A DNA stretch of 64,000 bases from Streptomyces zaomyceticus (GTDB lineage: Bacteria > Actinomycetota > Actinomycetes > Streptomycetales > Streptomycetaceae), in assembly GCF_014656215.1 (NCBI RefSeq), contig NZ_BNBZ01000036.1, positions 1 through 64,000 of the forward strand. The letters run 5' to 3'. Position 1 is the first letter of the stretch; every line of letters begins with the position of its first letter. Under the pieces are notes generated by a model. That model worked only from the letters and a program-made list of their open reading frames with translations, was not told the origin of the DNA and did not search any database. Below, piece after piece: positions 43,215 to 51,727 of this stretch. The translations under genes and the position numbers were made by a program.

Positions 43215-46200
43215 TCAGTGCTCGGGGGAGGTCAGCACTACGCGGGCTGCCATGGCTCGGTCCGCTTCATCGGTATGGACGAACATGGCGGTCAAGGTGC
43301 CGGCGGCAACTAGGGGGGTCAACTCTTCGGCGAGGGCACAGTAGTAAAGGGAAAGTGCCTTTTCCAGAGAAGTACCGCTGTCGCCTACAGTTTCCGCGCC
43401 AGCGCGCAGCCCTGCCCATGCGAAGGGAAGGGTTGCTGATGAGATCCAGGGCTGCATGAGGACCTGCAGCGAGAACGCCTGGAGGTTACGCGGCCGGTGG
43501 CTGAGGAGCGTGGCTCGGTGAAGACCGCCATACGCGGCACTGATCCATCCTGTGGCCTCGTGCGGCAGAGTGCCAATGGCGCGGGAGGCGGCGTCGAGGG
43601 CGAAAGCGGCGGTTGCCTTTGCGTCGGTCCAGGCCGAGGGACGGGAGAGGGCCATGGCGACGGCTCCGGCCTGCCAGCCGTCGGCCAGCGCGGCAGCGTC
43701 GTAGAGGCCGGCGGAGAAGGGGATGTCGACGTAGTGGTTCCGCAGCAGCTCCGCCTTAGTCAGCACAGCTTCCTCTGGCGTGGTCAAGCCAGCGTCGACA
43801 CGGGCGTCGAGGAGCGCGAGGGTGCCGAAGGTCCCCACGCCTTCGGACCGCGCGACGGCCCGTAGGACCCGGTCGTCGCACCACACGACGAGACCGTGCT
43901 CTTTGGCGTAATCGAGAGCCGTCAGCCACTGTGTGTTGGTCCTGTGGACAGGCAGCTGCCGCAGGCTGCGTAGTTCAGGCCGAGGCACGCGAGGCATTGC
44001 CCGCACCACCTCGACGAGACGCGCCGAGGTGGTCCGCATCTGCGTGAGCTGTTCGGCAGAGGTGGTACGGACGGCAGGACGGGCATCGCCTTCGTCCCAG
44101 GTGAGCACCATGTCGGAACGTAGAGCGAGTGATTCCTGCGCGTGCAGTGCGTCGGTGAAGAGCTGGTCGGTCGTCACGAGTGATCGGGGGTGACCCATGA
44201 GTCGTTCGGCGACGCCCGGTTCCAGGAGGGCGAGGGTGACAGCGGCGCTGGTGTCCACGGCCACTCGTCCTGAGCGAGCGGCCTGCACGGCTGCGGCCTC
44301 CGCCGGGTGGGTGACGGCGTCAGCCGCGTAGACGTGCGGACGTTCGGCGGAGGGGCGCAGCAGGATCTCGGCGTAGCTGCGACCGGAGGACAGGACGAGC
44401 ATGCCAGCGGGCAGTTCGCCGGCGGCGGTCCTGCGGTGGAGCTCCTTAGTGTTCTCATGGGAACGACGTAGTTCGTCGGCAATGTTCTTGAGGGGATCGT
44501 CCTCAGGTCCGATCTGGACGGCCCGAAAGACAGTGCTTTCGGGGAAGCGCTCCAGGTACGCGGCGGTGGCGGTGCGGAGCTGCTCTCCGTCATGTTCGGA
44601 GAGGGACAGCGCAGGCTGGACGGCACGCCAATGCAGGTTGGCCAGGACCTTTCCGACTAGGTCACTGTCATCGCGCCAGCGCTGCGTCAGTGTGAGGGCC
44701 CGCCCGGTGAAGTGCGGGTCGACGCTGGAGCGTGCCCCGAGCATGACCCACAGGGCTGTCTCGTCCGAGCTGCGCGGGTCGAGGGGCTGCCCCTGCCCGC
44801 CGGTGGTGAGAGCCTGCCACGCCAGGTCAAGCAGGCCGCGGAGCGCGTAGCACTTGACCAGGGCCCAGCGGGCGTCGATGTCCAAGGGGTCGAGTTCGAG
44901 AAGGCGCAGGGCCGCATCCGTAGCGCGGTCGTAGCGCCCGTCGGCGGCTTCGGCCTCAACGAGGAGCGCGTACATGCGTCCCTGCCCGGCCCAGCGCGGT
45001 CCGGCCATCCGCAGTGCTTCCTGTGCGCACTCACCAGCCTGCCGGTGGTCCTTGGCTTCCAGGAACAGGCCCGCAGCCATGGCCATCAGCCGCGCGTCGT
45101 TCCACTCGGCGGAACCGTCTCTGAGAGTCTCGGCAGCCAGAGCGATATCGCCGGCACGGTGGTAGCGCTCGGCAAGTGCGACCACGATGGCCGGGCTCCT
45201 GGTGACGTTGGCACGCAGCAGGCTGAGCGGATCGCTCCCCTCAGCGTGCAGGGCCCGGGCGAGAAGTTCGAGTTCCCCAACGCGCTCGCCGAAGAGGGGT
45301 TCGAGGTGGCTTAGGTCGGGTAGGTCCGCACCGCTGGAGGCCAGGCCAGCCGCAGCCGTGAACTGTTCGCTCTCCGTGCCAGCGACTTCCCATGCCTCCT
45401 GCCACAACCGCTGAACCTCCGCGGTGTTCGTGCCGCGTCCCTCCCTCGATTCCGCGAGAACCGCCGAGGCATGCGCACGCGCGAACCCATGTGGCATGCA
45501 CTGCACCAGTTCCTCGGCCTCCCGCCACCGTCCCGTCATCGCGGCAACCAGGGCGGTCTGCATGCCCATGCGGGGGTCTTCGGCCTCATGCGGTTCGGCT
45601 TCCCCTTCCGGCACCGGCCGGGCAAGCTTCCACGCCAGGGCCAAGTCCTCGCTCACCACCGCCGCCTGTACGGCCAGCACAGCTGCTTCGGTGCTGTCGC
45701 CCGACCAGCTCCGACGGTTGTTCCTAGCGCGGAGGGCCACGGCCAGGGCCTCCTGGCCGGCACCGAGCCTATTCGTGGTCCGGCTGCTGCGGGCGTGCTC
45801 CAAGAGCGTGGCGGCCAGGGTCAATCCGATACCGCTGGCGGACTCGTCGGCCCCTCGAAGTACTGCCAGTGCCTCCTCCAATCGCTGGAGGTTGAGCAGC
45901 GCCTTGGCCTCAAAGTGGGTCTTGATGGCCGCTGATCGCGCATCGTGTGATTCCCACCGTCTGAGGTCTACCAAGCCCTGCTCCCACGCGCCGTCGAGAA
46001 AACCACGGAACGCTGCCAGGAGAGGGGACGAGCTCCCCTCCCCGTGTGTAGCAAGGTAGGCGCGTGCATCCTCCTCCGTCCCGTCCTCCGGGTGGAGCGC
46101 CGCCAGCACCGTGTAGTAGTCCCGGGGATGCCCCCCTTCTCGCAAACACATATCGAAGAAATGCCGGGCCGCACCAGCAACGTCATAGTCGGCCGCAAGA

Positions 46201-46862
46201 TGTCCTAGCCAGGCGTAGGCGCCGGCTGGGGCGTCCTCAAGCCAGGCCGGATGGGTATCCGCCCACTGCCGCAGGACATCTCCGCGCTGCCGCCCCAGGG
46301 TGTGCAAAATGCCCATGCACTTGATCACTCCTGGCCACGACGAGGCGAGGTGGCGGGCTTCCTCGGCTGCCCAGGAACTGAGCGTACTCACGGCCTGCTC
46401 AAGACCGTCGCGGCCTCGCACATCCTGACGGAGTTCCTGGATCTGGTCCCGGGTCTTCTGTCCCTCCTCCTTCGTGGTCTGCAGCCCCCAGGTACCGACG
46501 AGAAGGGCCGCCTGCGAGGGATCGGCAGCACGCACCGACTCCTCCATCACCATCCACAGCACCTGCAGCGCATTACGACGGCGTTCCTCAGCGCTACCGC
46601 CAGGCATCATGTAAGCGAGGCGTCCAGCCGCCTGGTCGAGTGATGCCTCAGTACATGTACGCAGCTGTTCGCCAGTGTCCTTACGCGCCAGCCAGACTCG
46701 CAGCGACTTCGCCCTCACTGGAATCCCGGCCTCAGTCGCCCGCTTGGCCGCGGCACGCGCCACCTTGGGCCTGCGAAAAACCTTCGTGAACCCGCTCAGC
46801 GCGAGCTTGCCAGCCCACGGCATGGCTGCCTTCGCTAGCAGCGCCGAAGTCAACAGAGCCAT
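43215..46862 (-). CDS. TPR-repeat protein with PIN-like nuclease domain
   Basis: 1215 residues. A short N-terminal hydrophobic or helical lead (MALLTSALLAKAAMPWAGKL) is followed by a very long array of TPR-like helices (about 60-800; for example LLNLQRLEEALAVLRGADES, ALRLLELDPLDIDARWALVK, RGLLDLAWQAL). A PIN-like nuclease region follows (about 855-1015): AVDTSAAVTLALLEPGV supplies the first aspartate near 869, and GLVVWCDDRVLRAVARSEGV with FGTLALLD the later acidic cluster near 994. The C-terminal ~190 residues are helical. This is the build of single-gene conflict proteins in which a TPR sensor controls an RNase effector. It lies between repeats R2 and R3 and has no paired small gene. Confidence 0.7.
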   Translation of the reverse strand: MALLTSALLAKAAMPWAGKLALSGFTKVFRRPKVARAAAKRATEAGIPVRAKSLRVWLARKDTGEQLRTCTEASLDQAAGRLAYMMPGGSAEERRRNALQVLWMVMEESVRAADPSQAALLVGTWGLQTTKEEGQKTRDQIQELRQDVRGRDGLEQAVSTLSSWAAEEARHLASSWPGVIKCMGILHTLGRQRGDVLRQWADTHPAWLEDAPAGAYAWLGHLAADYDVAGAARHFFDMCLREGGHPRDYYTVLAALHPEDGTEEDARAYLATHGEGSSSPLLAAFRGFLDGAWEQGLVDLRRWESHDARSAAIKTHFEAKALLNLQRLEEALAVLRGADESASGIGLTLAATLLEHARSSRTTNRLGAGQEALAVALRARNNRRSWSGDSTEAAVLAVQAAVVSEDLALAWKLARPVPEGEAEPHEAEDPRMGMQTALVAAMTGRWREAEELVQCMPHGFARAHASAVLAESREGRGTNTAEVQRLWQEAWEVAGTESEQFTAAAGLASSGADLPDLSHLEPLFGERVGELELLARALHAEGSDPLSLLRANVTRSPAIVVALAERYHRAGDIALAAETLRDGSAEWNDARLMAMAAGLFLEAKDHRQAGECAQEALRMAGPRWAGQGRMYALLVEAEAADGRYDRATDAALRLLELDPLDIDARWALVKCYALRGLLDLAWQALTTGGQGQPLDPRSSDETALWVMLGARSSVDPHFTGRALTLTQRWRDDSDLVGKVLANLHWRAVQPALSLSEHDGEQLRTATAAYLERFPESTVFRAVQIGPEDDPLKNIADELRRSHENTKELHRRTAAGELPAGMLVLSSGRSYAEILLRPSAERPHVYAADAVTHPAEAAAVQAARSGRVAVDTSAAVTLALLEPGVAERLMGHPRSLVTTDQLFTDALHAQESLALRSDMVLTWDEGDARPAVRTTSAEQLTQMRTTSARLVEVVRAMPRVPRPELRSLRQLPVHRTNTQWLTALDYAKEHGLVVWCDDRVLRAVARSEGVGTFGTLALLDARVDAGLTTPEEAVLTKAELLRNHYVDIPFSAGLYDAAALADGWQAGAVAMALSRPSAWTDAKATAAFALDAASRAIGTLPHEATGWISAAYGGLHRATLLSHRPRNLQAFSLQVLMQPWISSATLPFAWAGLRAGAETVGDSGTSLEKALSLYYCALAEELTPLVAAGTLTAMFVHTDEADRAMAARVVLTSPEH

Positions 46863-47004
46863 GTGTCCTCCCCGACACAGCGCAGGGTCACACGCCCAGG
46901 CACCTCACCGTACGGACCCTATAACCGAGGTCTGACATTGAACCTTTGCCAAACTGGCGGTGTTGACCGCGAGCTGGACATGCCTGCGCAATGGCGAAGC
47001 TCCT

Positions 47005-47397
47005 GATAGACGGATCTCGACCAAGATCACCCGTGCCCGCCCGGAGCTTCGCGTGCTCGTACACCCATCCTCGGTCGATGTGCCCCATCGCATCCTGCGG
47101 CTCCTGACCGGGCGGCTGAAGGCCAGACAGCAGGGGATCGGGACGCGCTGGCGTCTTCTCCCCGCCTCGAGACAGGCCCTGCTCGCCCTGGCTCACCTGC
47201 GGTGCGGGCGACGCGGCCAAGCCGTGGTCCTCCTACGCAATCGAGCAGCAGGCCGCCATAGTCGACCGGTGGTACGCCGCCGCCCATGCCTTCATCGCTG
47301 GGAAGTTCCAGCACCCCTTTCCCCGATCTCACCCTCAAGACGCCCCCACCCGCTCGACCACTACCTCTACGCTCGTATCCGCGCTGGCATGACATGA
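47005..47397 (+). pseudogene. Fragments of a transposase-like and a second unidentified gene
   Basis: The frame from about 47005 gives LVHPSSVDVPHRILRLLTGR and LLPASRQALLALAHLRCG, the N-terminal helix-turn-helix region common in DDE_4-type IS transposases. It then degrades. A neighbouring frame reads KPWSSYAIEQQAAIVDRWYA (about 47222-47281) and a shifted one ends HPLDHYLYARIRAGMT at 47397, which looks like the C terminus of a different protein. Neither is complete. The identities are tentative. Confidence 0.35.
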
Positions 47398-47459
47398 AGG
47401 ACCGCCTTCGTCCCCCAACCTCACCCCGAGCCTCGCACCGCGGCAAGACTCTGATCCAG

Positions 47460-47714
47460 CTGCACCCGAGCGAGCCGACGAAGGACGAAGAAGAAGCCCG
47501 CCAGCGAACCGGTGAGACTTCTTTGGGGTACATCTCAGGTATCCACGATGCATGTACGGACGACAACCGAGGACGAACCCGCTCTGGTCAGCAGGGGCAC
47601 GAACCGTGGGGCACTCACCGAAGGCTCCCGCCGGGACGGACCGTCCAGAGCATGCAGCATCCGATCACGTTGCTTGTCCGAGAGGCGAGCCAGCAGGGCC
47701 ACAACCCGGCCTAA
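47460..47714. repeat. R3: intergenic repeat related to R1 and R2, cut by IS-D
   Basis: It begins TGCACCCGAGCGAGCCGA, matching R1 at 10691, and continues with the same GGACGAACCCGC, GGGCACGAACCG and CATGCAGCATCCGATCACGT blocks as R2. The minus strand encodes LGRVVALLARLSDKQRDRML and HALDGPSRREPSVSAPRFVP, as in R2. The repeat stops at CTAA where IS-D begins. Confidence 0.7.
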
Positions 47715-47722
47715 CTTGATCT

Positions 47723-48109
47723 TTAACCTTCGACGGTGACGGACTGAGCGAGTAGTTGAGAGACGCGTTGAGGCGAGATATGTAGGACGTGAGCGATGTC
47801 CCGGCCGGTCATGCCCTGGCTCTTGAGGGCTGACGCCGTTCGCCGGAGTTCTCTTGCTGCCTGAAGTTGCGCCTTGTAGGCGTCAACCGTCGCCTGGGTT
47901 GCAGCCTTGACACGCTGGTTGAGCTCGTCGCCAAGGTCGACCGTGAGCTGGATGCCGTTATCGGCCCCGGGCACGTTGGCGGCTTTCATCAGCGCATATC
48001 CGCAATCTGCCGCTTCGCTCAGGCGGCGAACGTAGGCGGGGGCGAGGCCCTCTGCTTCGAGCATCCACCCGCCCTCGGTCCGGTGGGCCACAATCTTAGG
48101 CAGATCCAT
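47723..48109 (-). CDS. Helix-turn-helix passenger protein of IS-D
   Basis: 128 residues. The N-terminal third (MDLPKIVAHRTEGGWMLEAE, GLAPAYVRRLSEAADCGYAL) has the short-strand layout of HicB-type antitoxin folds. The C-terminal part (ELRRTASALKSQGMTGRDIA, HVLHISPQRVSQLLAQS) is a clear helix-turn-helix. It is transcribed in the same direction as the transposase, 105 bp downstream, and its TAA lies within the terminal repeat, so it is part of the element. It might regulate transposase expression. A stray antitoxin captured by the element is the alternative. Confidence 0.65.
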   Translation of the reverse strand: MDLPKIVAHRTEGGWMLEAEGLAPAYVRRLSEAADCGYALMKAANVPGADNGIQLTVDLGDELNQRVKAATQATVDAYKAQLQAARELRRTASALKSQGMTGRDIAHVLHISPQRVSQLLAQSVTVEG

Positions 48110-48214
48110 ACTCGACGCCTTCCGTTGGGATATGACGGAAAGTCTATCCCCGCTAGATTCATTCGTCTAGAGGGGCTAGATGCAACGAGTGCGGTGTGTG
48201 CCTCAACGTCCGGA

Positions 48215-49687
48215 TTACTGACTTGCCCTTTGGTCTGTGCGGCGGGGCCGTGGGGTGGTCGACTTCTTGTTCCGGGACGTGGTGGTGCCCGTCTTGCGAG
48301 GGGTGTGGACGTCGTGTCGTGGGGTGGGTCGGATGTTCTTGCGGCCTGGTGGCCTGCCTGGGCCGGGGCGGGAGGGTTTCGGTGCTCTGGCTGGGCAGGC
48401 GGCTGTCGGGCGGATGTGCCGAAAGTCGCGGCGGACACGTGCCGGGGTCAGCCTGTCTGAGGAGACGGGCCTCTCCCATGGGCGGCGGCGGTCGGCTGCC
48501 AGCGGCCGGGCGAGACGGAGTTGGGTGTAGGTGGCGAGGATCAGCCAGGTCCAGCGGTCAGCTGCCTCGGGGGTGCGGATCTTCGGGCGGGTCCAGCCGA
48601 GGGTCTGCTTGAACAGGCGGAAGGTGTGCTCGATGTCGAAGCGCCGCAGATACGCCTGCCAAAGCCGGTCGGTGTCGGCTTCGGTGGCGTCGGTGCCCGA
48701 CCACCACAGCCAGGCCGGCTTCGGGGTGGCTCCGCTGGGCAGATGCTCGATGTCCAGACGGATCACGGTGCCCTCGACGATGGGGAGGGTGCCGTCGGCC
48801 GCGGCCCAGGACGAGCGGTGGGTGAGCTTGGGGTGGAGGCGGTCCCAGGCCCGGGCCAGGGCGGTGCCGTAAAGGCGGGTCGCGGTGACGGTTTCGGTGT
48901 CCGGGTTGCCCCAGGTGTCGGGGTGCCCGAAGACGAATTCGCCGCCGTGCCGGGGCGGACGACCCCTGGTGTGAGGGTGCCGCGTCGGGGCCGGCCGGCG
49001 CAGGACACGGTCCGAGCGCATCCGGGCCAGCACCTGCACCGGCAGGTCCCGCAGCAGGAAGGCGAGGCGGGGCGCGTCATATCCGGCATCCGCGATGACG
49101 AGGACATCAGGGTCGCCCGCCTGCCACTGACCTGCGGTGATCAGCCGCTCGACCAGGTCGCGCAACTGCTGGGCGGTGACATTGGCGGTGTCGTCCCCCG
49201 GTGCCAGACGCACCGCGTCCAGCGGTGCGGTCCACGAGCTGCGGCCGGGCTCCAGAGCGCAGATGATCGAGTAGGGCCAGCCGGGAACGGGGATGTGCTG
49301 GTCCTTGCCGCGGCCATAGGTGTGACACAGGATCCGCTGCGGTGAGGTGTGGGCGTCCGGCCGTAGCCAGCACGTGACGTCGACGGCCAGGACCAGCCGG
49401 CCGTCGGCGGCTCGTGGCAACGTCACCGAGGCCAGGGCTTGTCGCATCCGGTCGGCATCGATGCGGCCCTGGGCGAGGGCGGCGTAGAGACTGCCGTGAC
49501 CACGGCGGTGTTCGCCCATCAGCGATAGCTCGACCAGCGACCTCACCGGCCCGTCCCCACACAGAACCGCGTCCGCCAGCTCGAACAGAGCGTCCGAACG
49601 AGCGGTCAGGCAGGAGTAGAACTCGCCCCGGAAGCGTGACAGTTCCGCCAGCGGCTCTCGCAGGGCATCGTGATGCAGCAGACTCAT
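48215..49687 (-). CDS. IS-D transposase
   Basis: 490 residues from the ATG at 49687 (MSLLHHDALREPLAELSRFR); an ATG 16 codons upstream is possible. It resembles a family of long putative actinobacterial transposases. Acidic catalytic candidates lie in RLVLAVDVTCWLRPDA, DPDVLVIADAGYDAPRLAFL and the final YLRRFDIEHTFRLFKQTLGW, which places the catalytic glutamate in an IEHTFR..K motif. The C-terminal ~80 residues are proline- and arginine-rich and basic (RDFRHIRPTAACPARAPKPS...). The frame is intact. Confidence 0.8.
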   Translation of the reverse strand: MSLLHHDALREPLAELSRFRGEFYSCLTARSDALFELADAVLCGDGPVRSLVELSLMGEHRRGHGSLYAALAQGRIDADRMRQALASVTLPRAADGRLVLAVDVTCWLRPDAHTSPQRILCHTYGRGKDQHIPVPGWPYSIICALEPGRSSWTAPLDAVRLAPGDDTANVTAQQLRDLVERLITAGQWQAGDPDVLVIADAGYDAPRLAFLLRDLPVQVLARMRSDRVLRRPAPTRHPHTRGRPPRHGGEFVFGHPDTWGNPDTETVTATRLYGTALARAWDRLHPKLTHRSSWAAADGTLPIVEGTVIRLDIEHLPSGATPKPAWLWWSGTDATEADTDRLWQAYLRRFDIEHTFRLFKQTLGWTRPKIRTPEAADRWTWLILATYTQLRLARPLAADRRRPWERPVSSDRLTPARVRRDFRHIRPTAACPARAPKPSRPGPGRPPGRKNIRPTPRHDVHTPRKTGTTTSRNKKSTTPRPRRTDQRASQ

Positions 49688-49826
49688 CCTCACGGCCTTC
49701 GTGCTGGACGTGTGTGTTCCTTGGTCGGAGCACATGTTCAGACGAAGGCCGCCTCCATGTACGGCGGATACCGGACCGGGTGATCAAGTACGACGCACCG
49801 TTCGACGGCGCATGTTAAAGATCAAG

Positions 49827-50701
49827 CTAAAGGGTGTTGCAGAAGGCTCAGTTCTGGGCATTTTGCCTGTATGGGTGGGGTGTTGCAGGCTGAGCCGGTG
49901 TGGGTGGAGACGTTCACGGGCTTGCGGATGGATCGGTTCGCGAAGCTGGTGAAGGCGGTGCGCGAACGGGGCGGGAACGGGCCCGGTGGTGCCCGTCCGT
50001 GGTGTCTGCCGCTGCCGGACCGGGTGCTGCTGGTGGCCGTGTACTACCGCACGAACCTCACCATGCGGCAGCTGGCGCCGCTGTTCGGCATCTCGCCGGC
50101 CACGGTGTGCCGGGTCATCCAGCGGCTGCGCCCGCTGCTGGCGCTCGAGCGGGCTCCGCGGCCGGTGGCGGACACCGAACGGTTGTGGATCGTGGACGGC
50201 ACTTTGATCCCGGTCCGCGACCGGAAGGTCGGCGCCTCGTCCCGCAACTACCGGTTCTCGGCGAACGTGCAGGTCATCATCGATGCCGACACACGCCTGG
50301 TCATCGCGGCGGCCCGGCCGGCGCCAGGCAACAAGGCCGACGCACATGTCTGGCGCGAGTCGGACCTGCCCGCCCTGGCGGCGGGCACGACGGTCATCGC
50401 GGACGGCGCCTACCTCGGCACCGGCCTGATCGTCCCGCACCGCAAGAGAGCCGGCCGTCCCCTCCTGCGCGGGCAGGAGGAGGACAACGCCGAGCACCGA
50501 AGGGTGCGAGCCCGCGTCGAGCACACCTTCGCCCGGATGAAGAACTGGAAGATCCTGCGCGACTGCCGCCAACGAGGCGACGGCCTCCACCACGCCGTCC
50601 AGGCCGTCGCCGCCATGCACAACCTCGCCATGACCCGGTGAACCAGCAGGCCAAGCGCTATTCAGGCCTGCTCGAAGCCGACCTTCTGCAACACCCTTTA
50701 G
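49827..50701 (+). mobile_element. IS5-family element IS-E, abutting IS-D
   Basis: An 875-bp element bounded by perfect 20-bp inverted repeats (CTAAAGGGTGTTGCAGAAGG at 49827 and its complement ending at 50701), with one intact transposase. It starts on the base right after the end of IS-D. If the outer C-TA belongs to the target, it inserted at a TA beside the IS-D end. Confidence 0.85.
49871..50641 (+). CDS. IS5-family (DDE_4-type) transposase of IS-E
   Basis: 256 residues. The N-terminal helix-turn-helix is LPDRVLLVAVYYRTNLTMRQ followed by LAPLFGISPATVCRVIQRLR. The DDE core is LWIVDGTLIPVRDRK (first D), TTVIADGAYLGTGLIVPHRK (second D) and RVRARVEHTFARMKNWKILR (E), the motif set of DDE_4 transposases of the IS5 group. 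It is complete and probably active. Confidence 0.9.
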   Translation: MGGVLQAEPVWVETFTGLRMDRFAKLVKAVRERGGNGPGGARPWCLPLPDRVLLVAVYYRTNLTMRQLAPLFGISPATVCRVIQRLRPLLALERAPRPVADTERLWIVDGTLIPVRDRKVGASSRNYRFSANVQVIIDADTRLVIAAARPAPGNKADAHVWRESDLPALAAGTTVIADGAYLGTGLIVPHRKRAGRPLLRGQEEDNAEHRRVRARVEHTFARMKNWKILRDCRQRGDGLHHAVQAVAAMHNLAMTR

Positions 50702-50769
50702 GCGTCAAGGACGGCGCGGGGGTCGGGGCAGTGCTCACACGGCCGGACGTAGACGTTCGTCCTGGTGGC

Positions 50770-50807
50770 CTGGGTGCGGTGGGACCCAGCTGTCGCACCG
50801 CACCCAG
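50770..50807 (-). terminator. Hairpin terminator CTGGGTGCGGTG-N14-CACCGCACCCAG
   Basis: A perfect 12-bp stem lies just past the stop codon of the small minus-strand membrane-protein gene, between it and IS-E. It lacks a T tract. Confidence 0.65.
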
Positions 50808-50812
50808 CCCGC

Positions 50813-51001
50813 TCAGCTGGGCGTCAGGTAGCCGAGGATGACCATCCCCAGTCCCGCCGCACCCAGGAAAGCCGCGCCGCTGGTCGGCAGGGCGACGCGC
50901 TTCGGGGCGCCATACCGCGACACCATGCGCTCCGCGACGAACGCGACGATGACAGCGAGTAGGACGACGACGATGACGGCCAGGAGCTTGTTGATCTGCA
51001 C
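50813..51001 (-). CDS. Small two-helix membrane protein
   Basis: 62 residues from the GTG at 51001, which has GGAGG seven bases upstream. It has a first hydrophobic helix (LLAVIVVVLLAVIVAFV), a basic loop (RMVSRYGAPKR) and a second helix (AAFLGAAGLGMVILGYL). Its function is unknown. It has its own ribosome site and terminator, so it is probably a real monocistronic gene. Confidence 0.65.
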   Translation of the reverse strand: MQINKLLAVIVVVLLAVIVAFVAERMVSRYGAPKRVALPTSGAAFLGAAGLGMVILGYLTPS

Positions 51002-51283
51002 CGGGTTCCTCCCCACAAACAGGGGGTCAGACCGATGCCACGGTGGCAGCCCAGCCTGACCACCCTGCCGTTGATGACAGGTGGTCTATCTGGGCGCTGC
51101 TGGCCTTCACGCTCAGTACGGCTTGGCTGCTGTGTCATCGCCCGAATACGAACCTGTACCGGTGCCTCAGACTTCAGGAGACCGGTCCCCTTCGAACACC
51201 AGCGGGAACCACACGCCCCAACGACCGGTTGGGGCCGAGGTGTTCCCGGTACAACCTCGATCGACGCGTGACCTGCGTCACCG
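51002..51283. other. Gap without supported gene
   Basis: About 280 bp between two minus-strand genes. It contains the promoter of the small membrane protein but no recognisable product on either strand. Confidence 0.35.
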
Positions 51284-51727
51284 TCAGAAGGTGCGTCGGA
51301 ACAGCGGTGATGCGGCGGCGAGCTGGGCCATGTGGAGAGCGATGGCGGGGTACTGGGTGGCGTACTCCGCAACATGCGTGGCGATCTCGACCTCAGGTGA
51401 GGCGGTTCTGCCGGACGCGTATGGGAGGGTGATGATGACGGCCCGGGAGTGTGTGGAGTAGACCTCGATGATGCCCTCGGCGCTTGGCGTCTGGTTCAGC
51501 ACTTCGGGGATGAGGAGGTCGGGGTTCTTCTTGAGGTCGCGGGCGAGGTGGTCGGGGAGGGGGGTGCGGAGCCAGACCTCGTTTTCGGGCAGGTCCCAGA
51601 CCTTCCAGAGGAGTTCGGTCCGGTCATCGTCGTGTTTGAGCAGGGCGGCGGCGGGGCCGGCGTCCCAGGCGTCGAGGGTGGTGATAGTTGTGTGCGGCTT
51701 GAGGAGCCACCGGGCGATGTAGTTCAC
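51284..51727 (-). CDS. Unknown protein, second gene of a coupled pair
   Basis: 147 residues: MNYIARWLLKPHTTITTLDA, DDRTELLWKVWDLPENEVWL, EGIIEVYSTHSRAVIITLPY, ATHVAEYATQYPAIALHMAQ. It is soluble, with mixed alpha/beta character, and has no family I recognise. The ATG overlaps the TGA of the upstream gene (51724-51727), so the two products are made together and probably interact. The island context suggests a conflict-related role but nothing in the sequence shows it. Confidence 0.65.
   Translation of the reverse strand: MNYIARWLLKPHTTITTLDAWDAGPAAALLKHDDDRTELLWKVWDLPENEVWLRTPLPDHLARDLKKNPDLLIPEVLNQTPSAEGIIEVYSTHSRAVIITLPYASGRTASPEVEIATHVAEYATQYPAIALHMAQLAAASPLFRRTF

Larger units (their letters stand above)
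47715..49826 (-). mobile_element. Two-gene insertion sequence (IS-D)
   Basis: A 2112-bp element with perfect 13-bp inverted ends, CTTGATCTTTAAC (47715-47727) and GTTAAAGATCAAG (49814-49826). It is flanked by CTAA on the left and CTAA or CTAG on the right; the right-flank reading is blurred because IS-E starts there. It carries a DDE-like transposase and a small helix-turn-helix gene whose stop codon lies in the left repeat. Confidence 0.8.
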
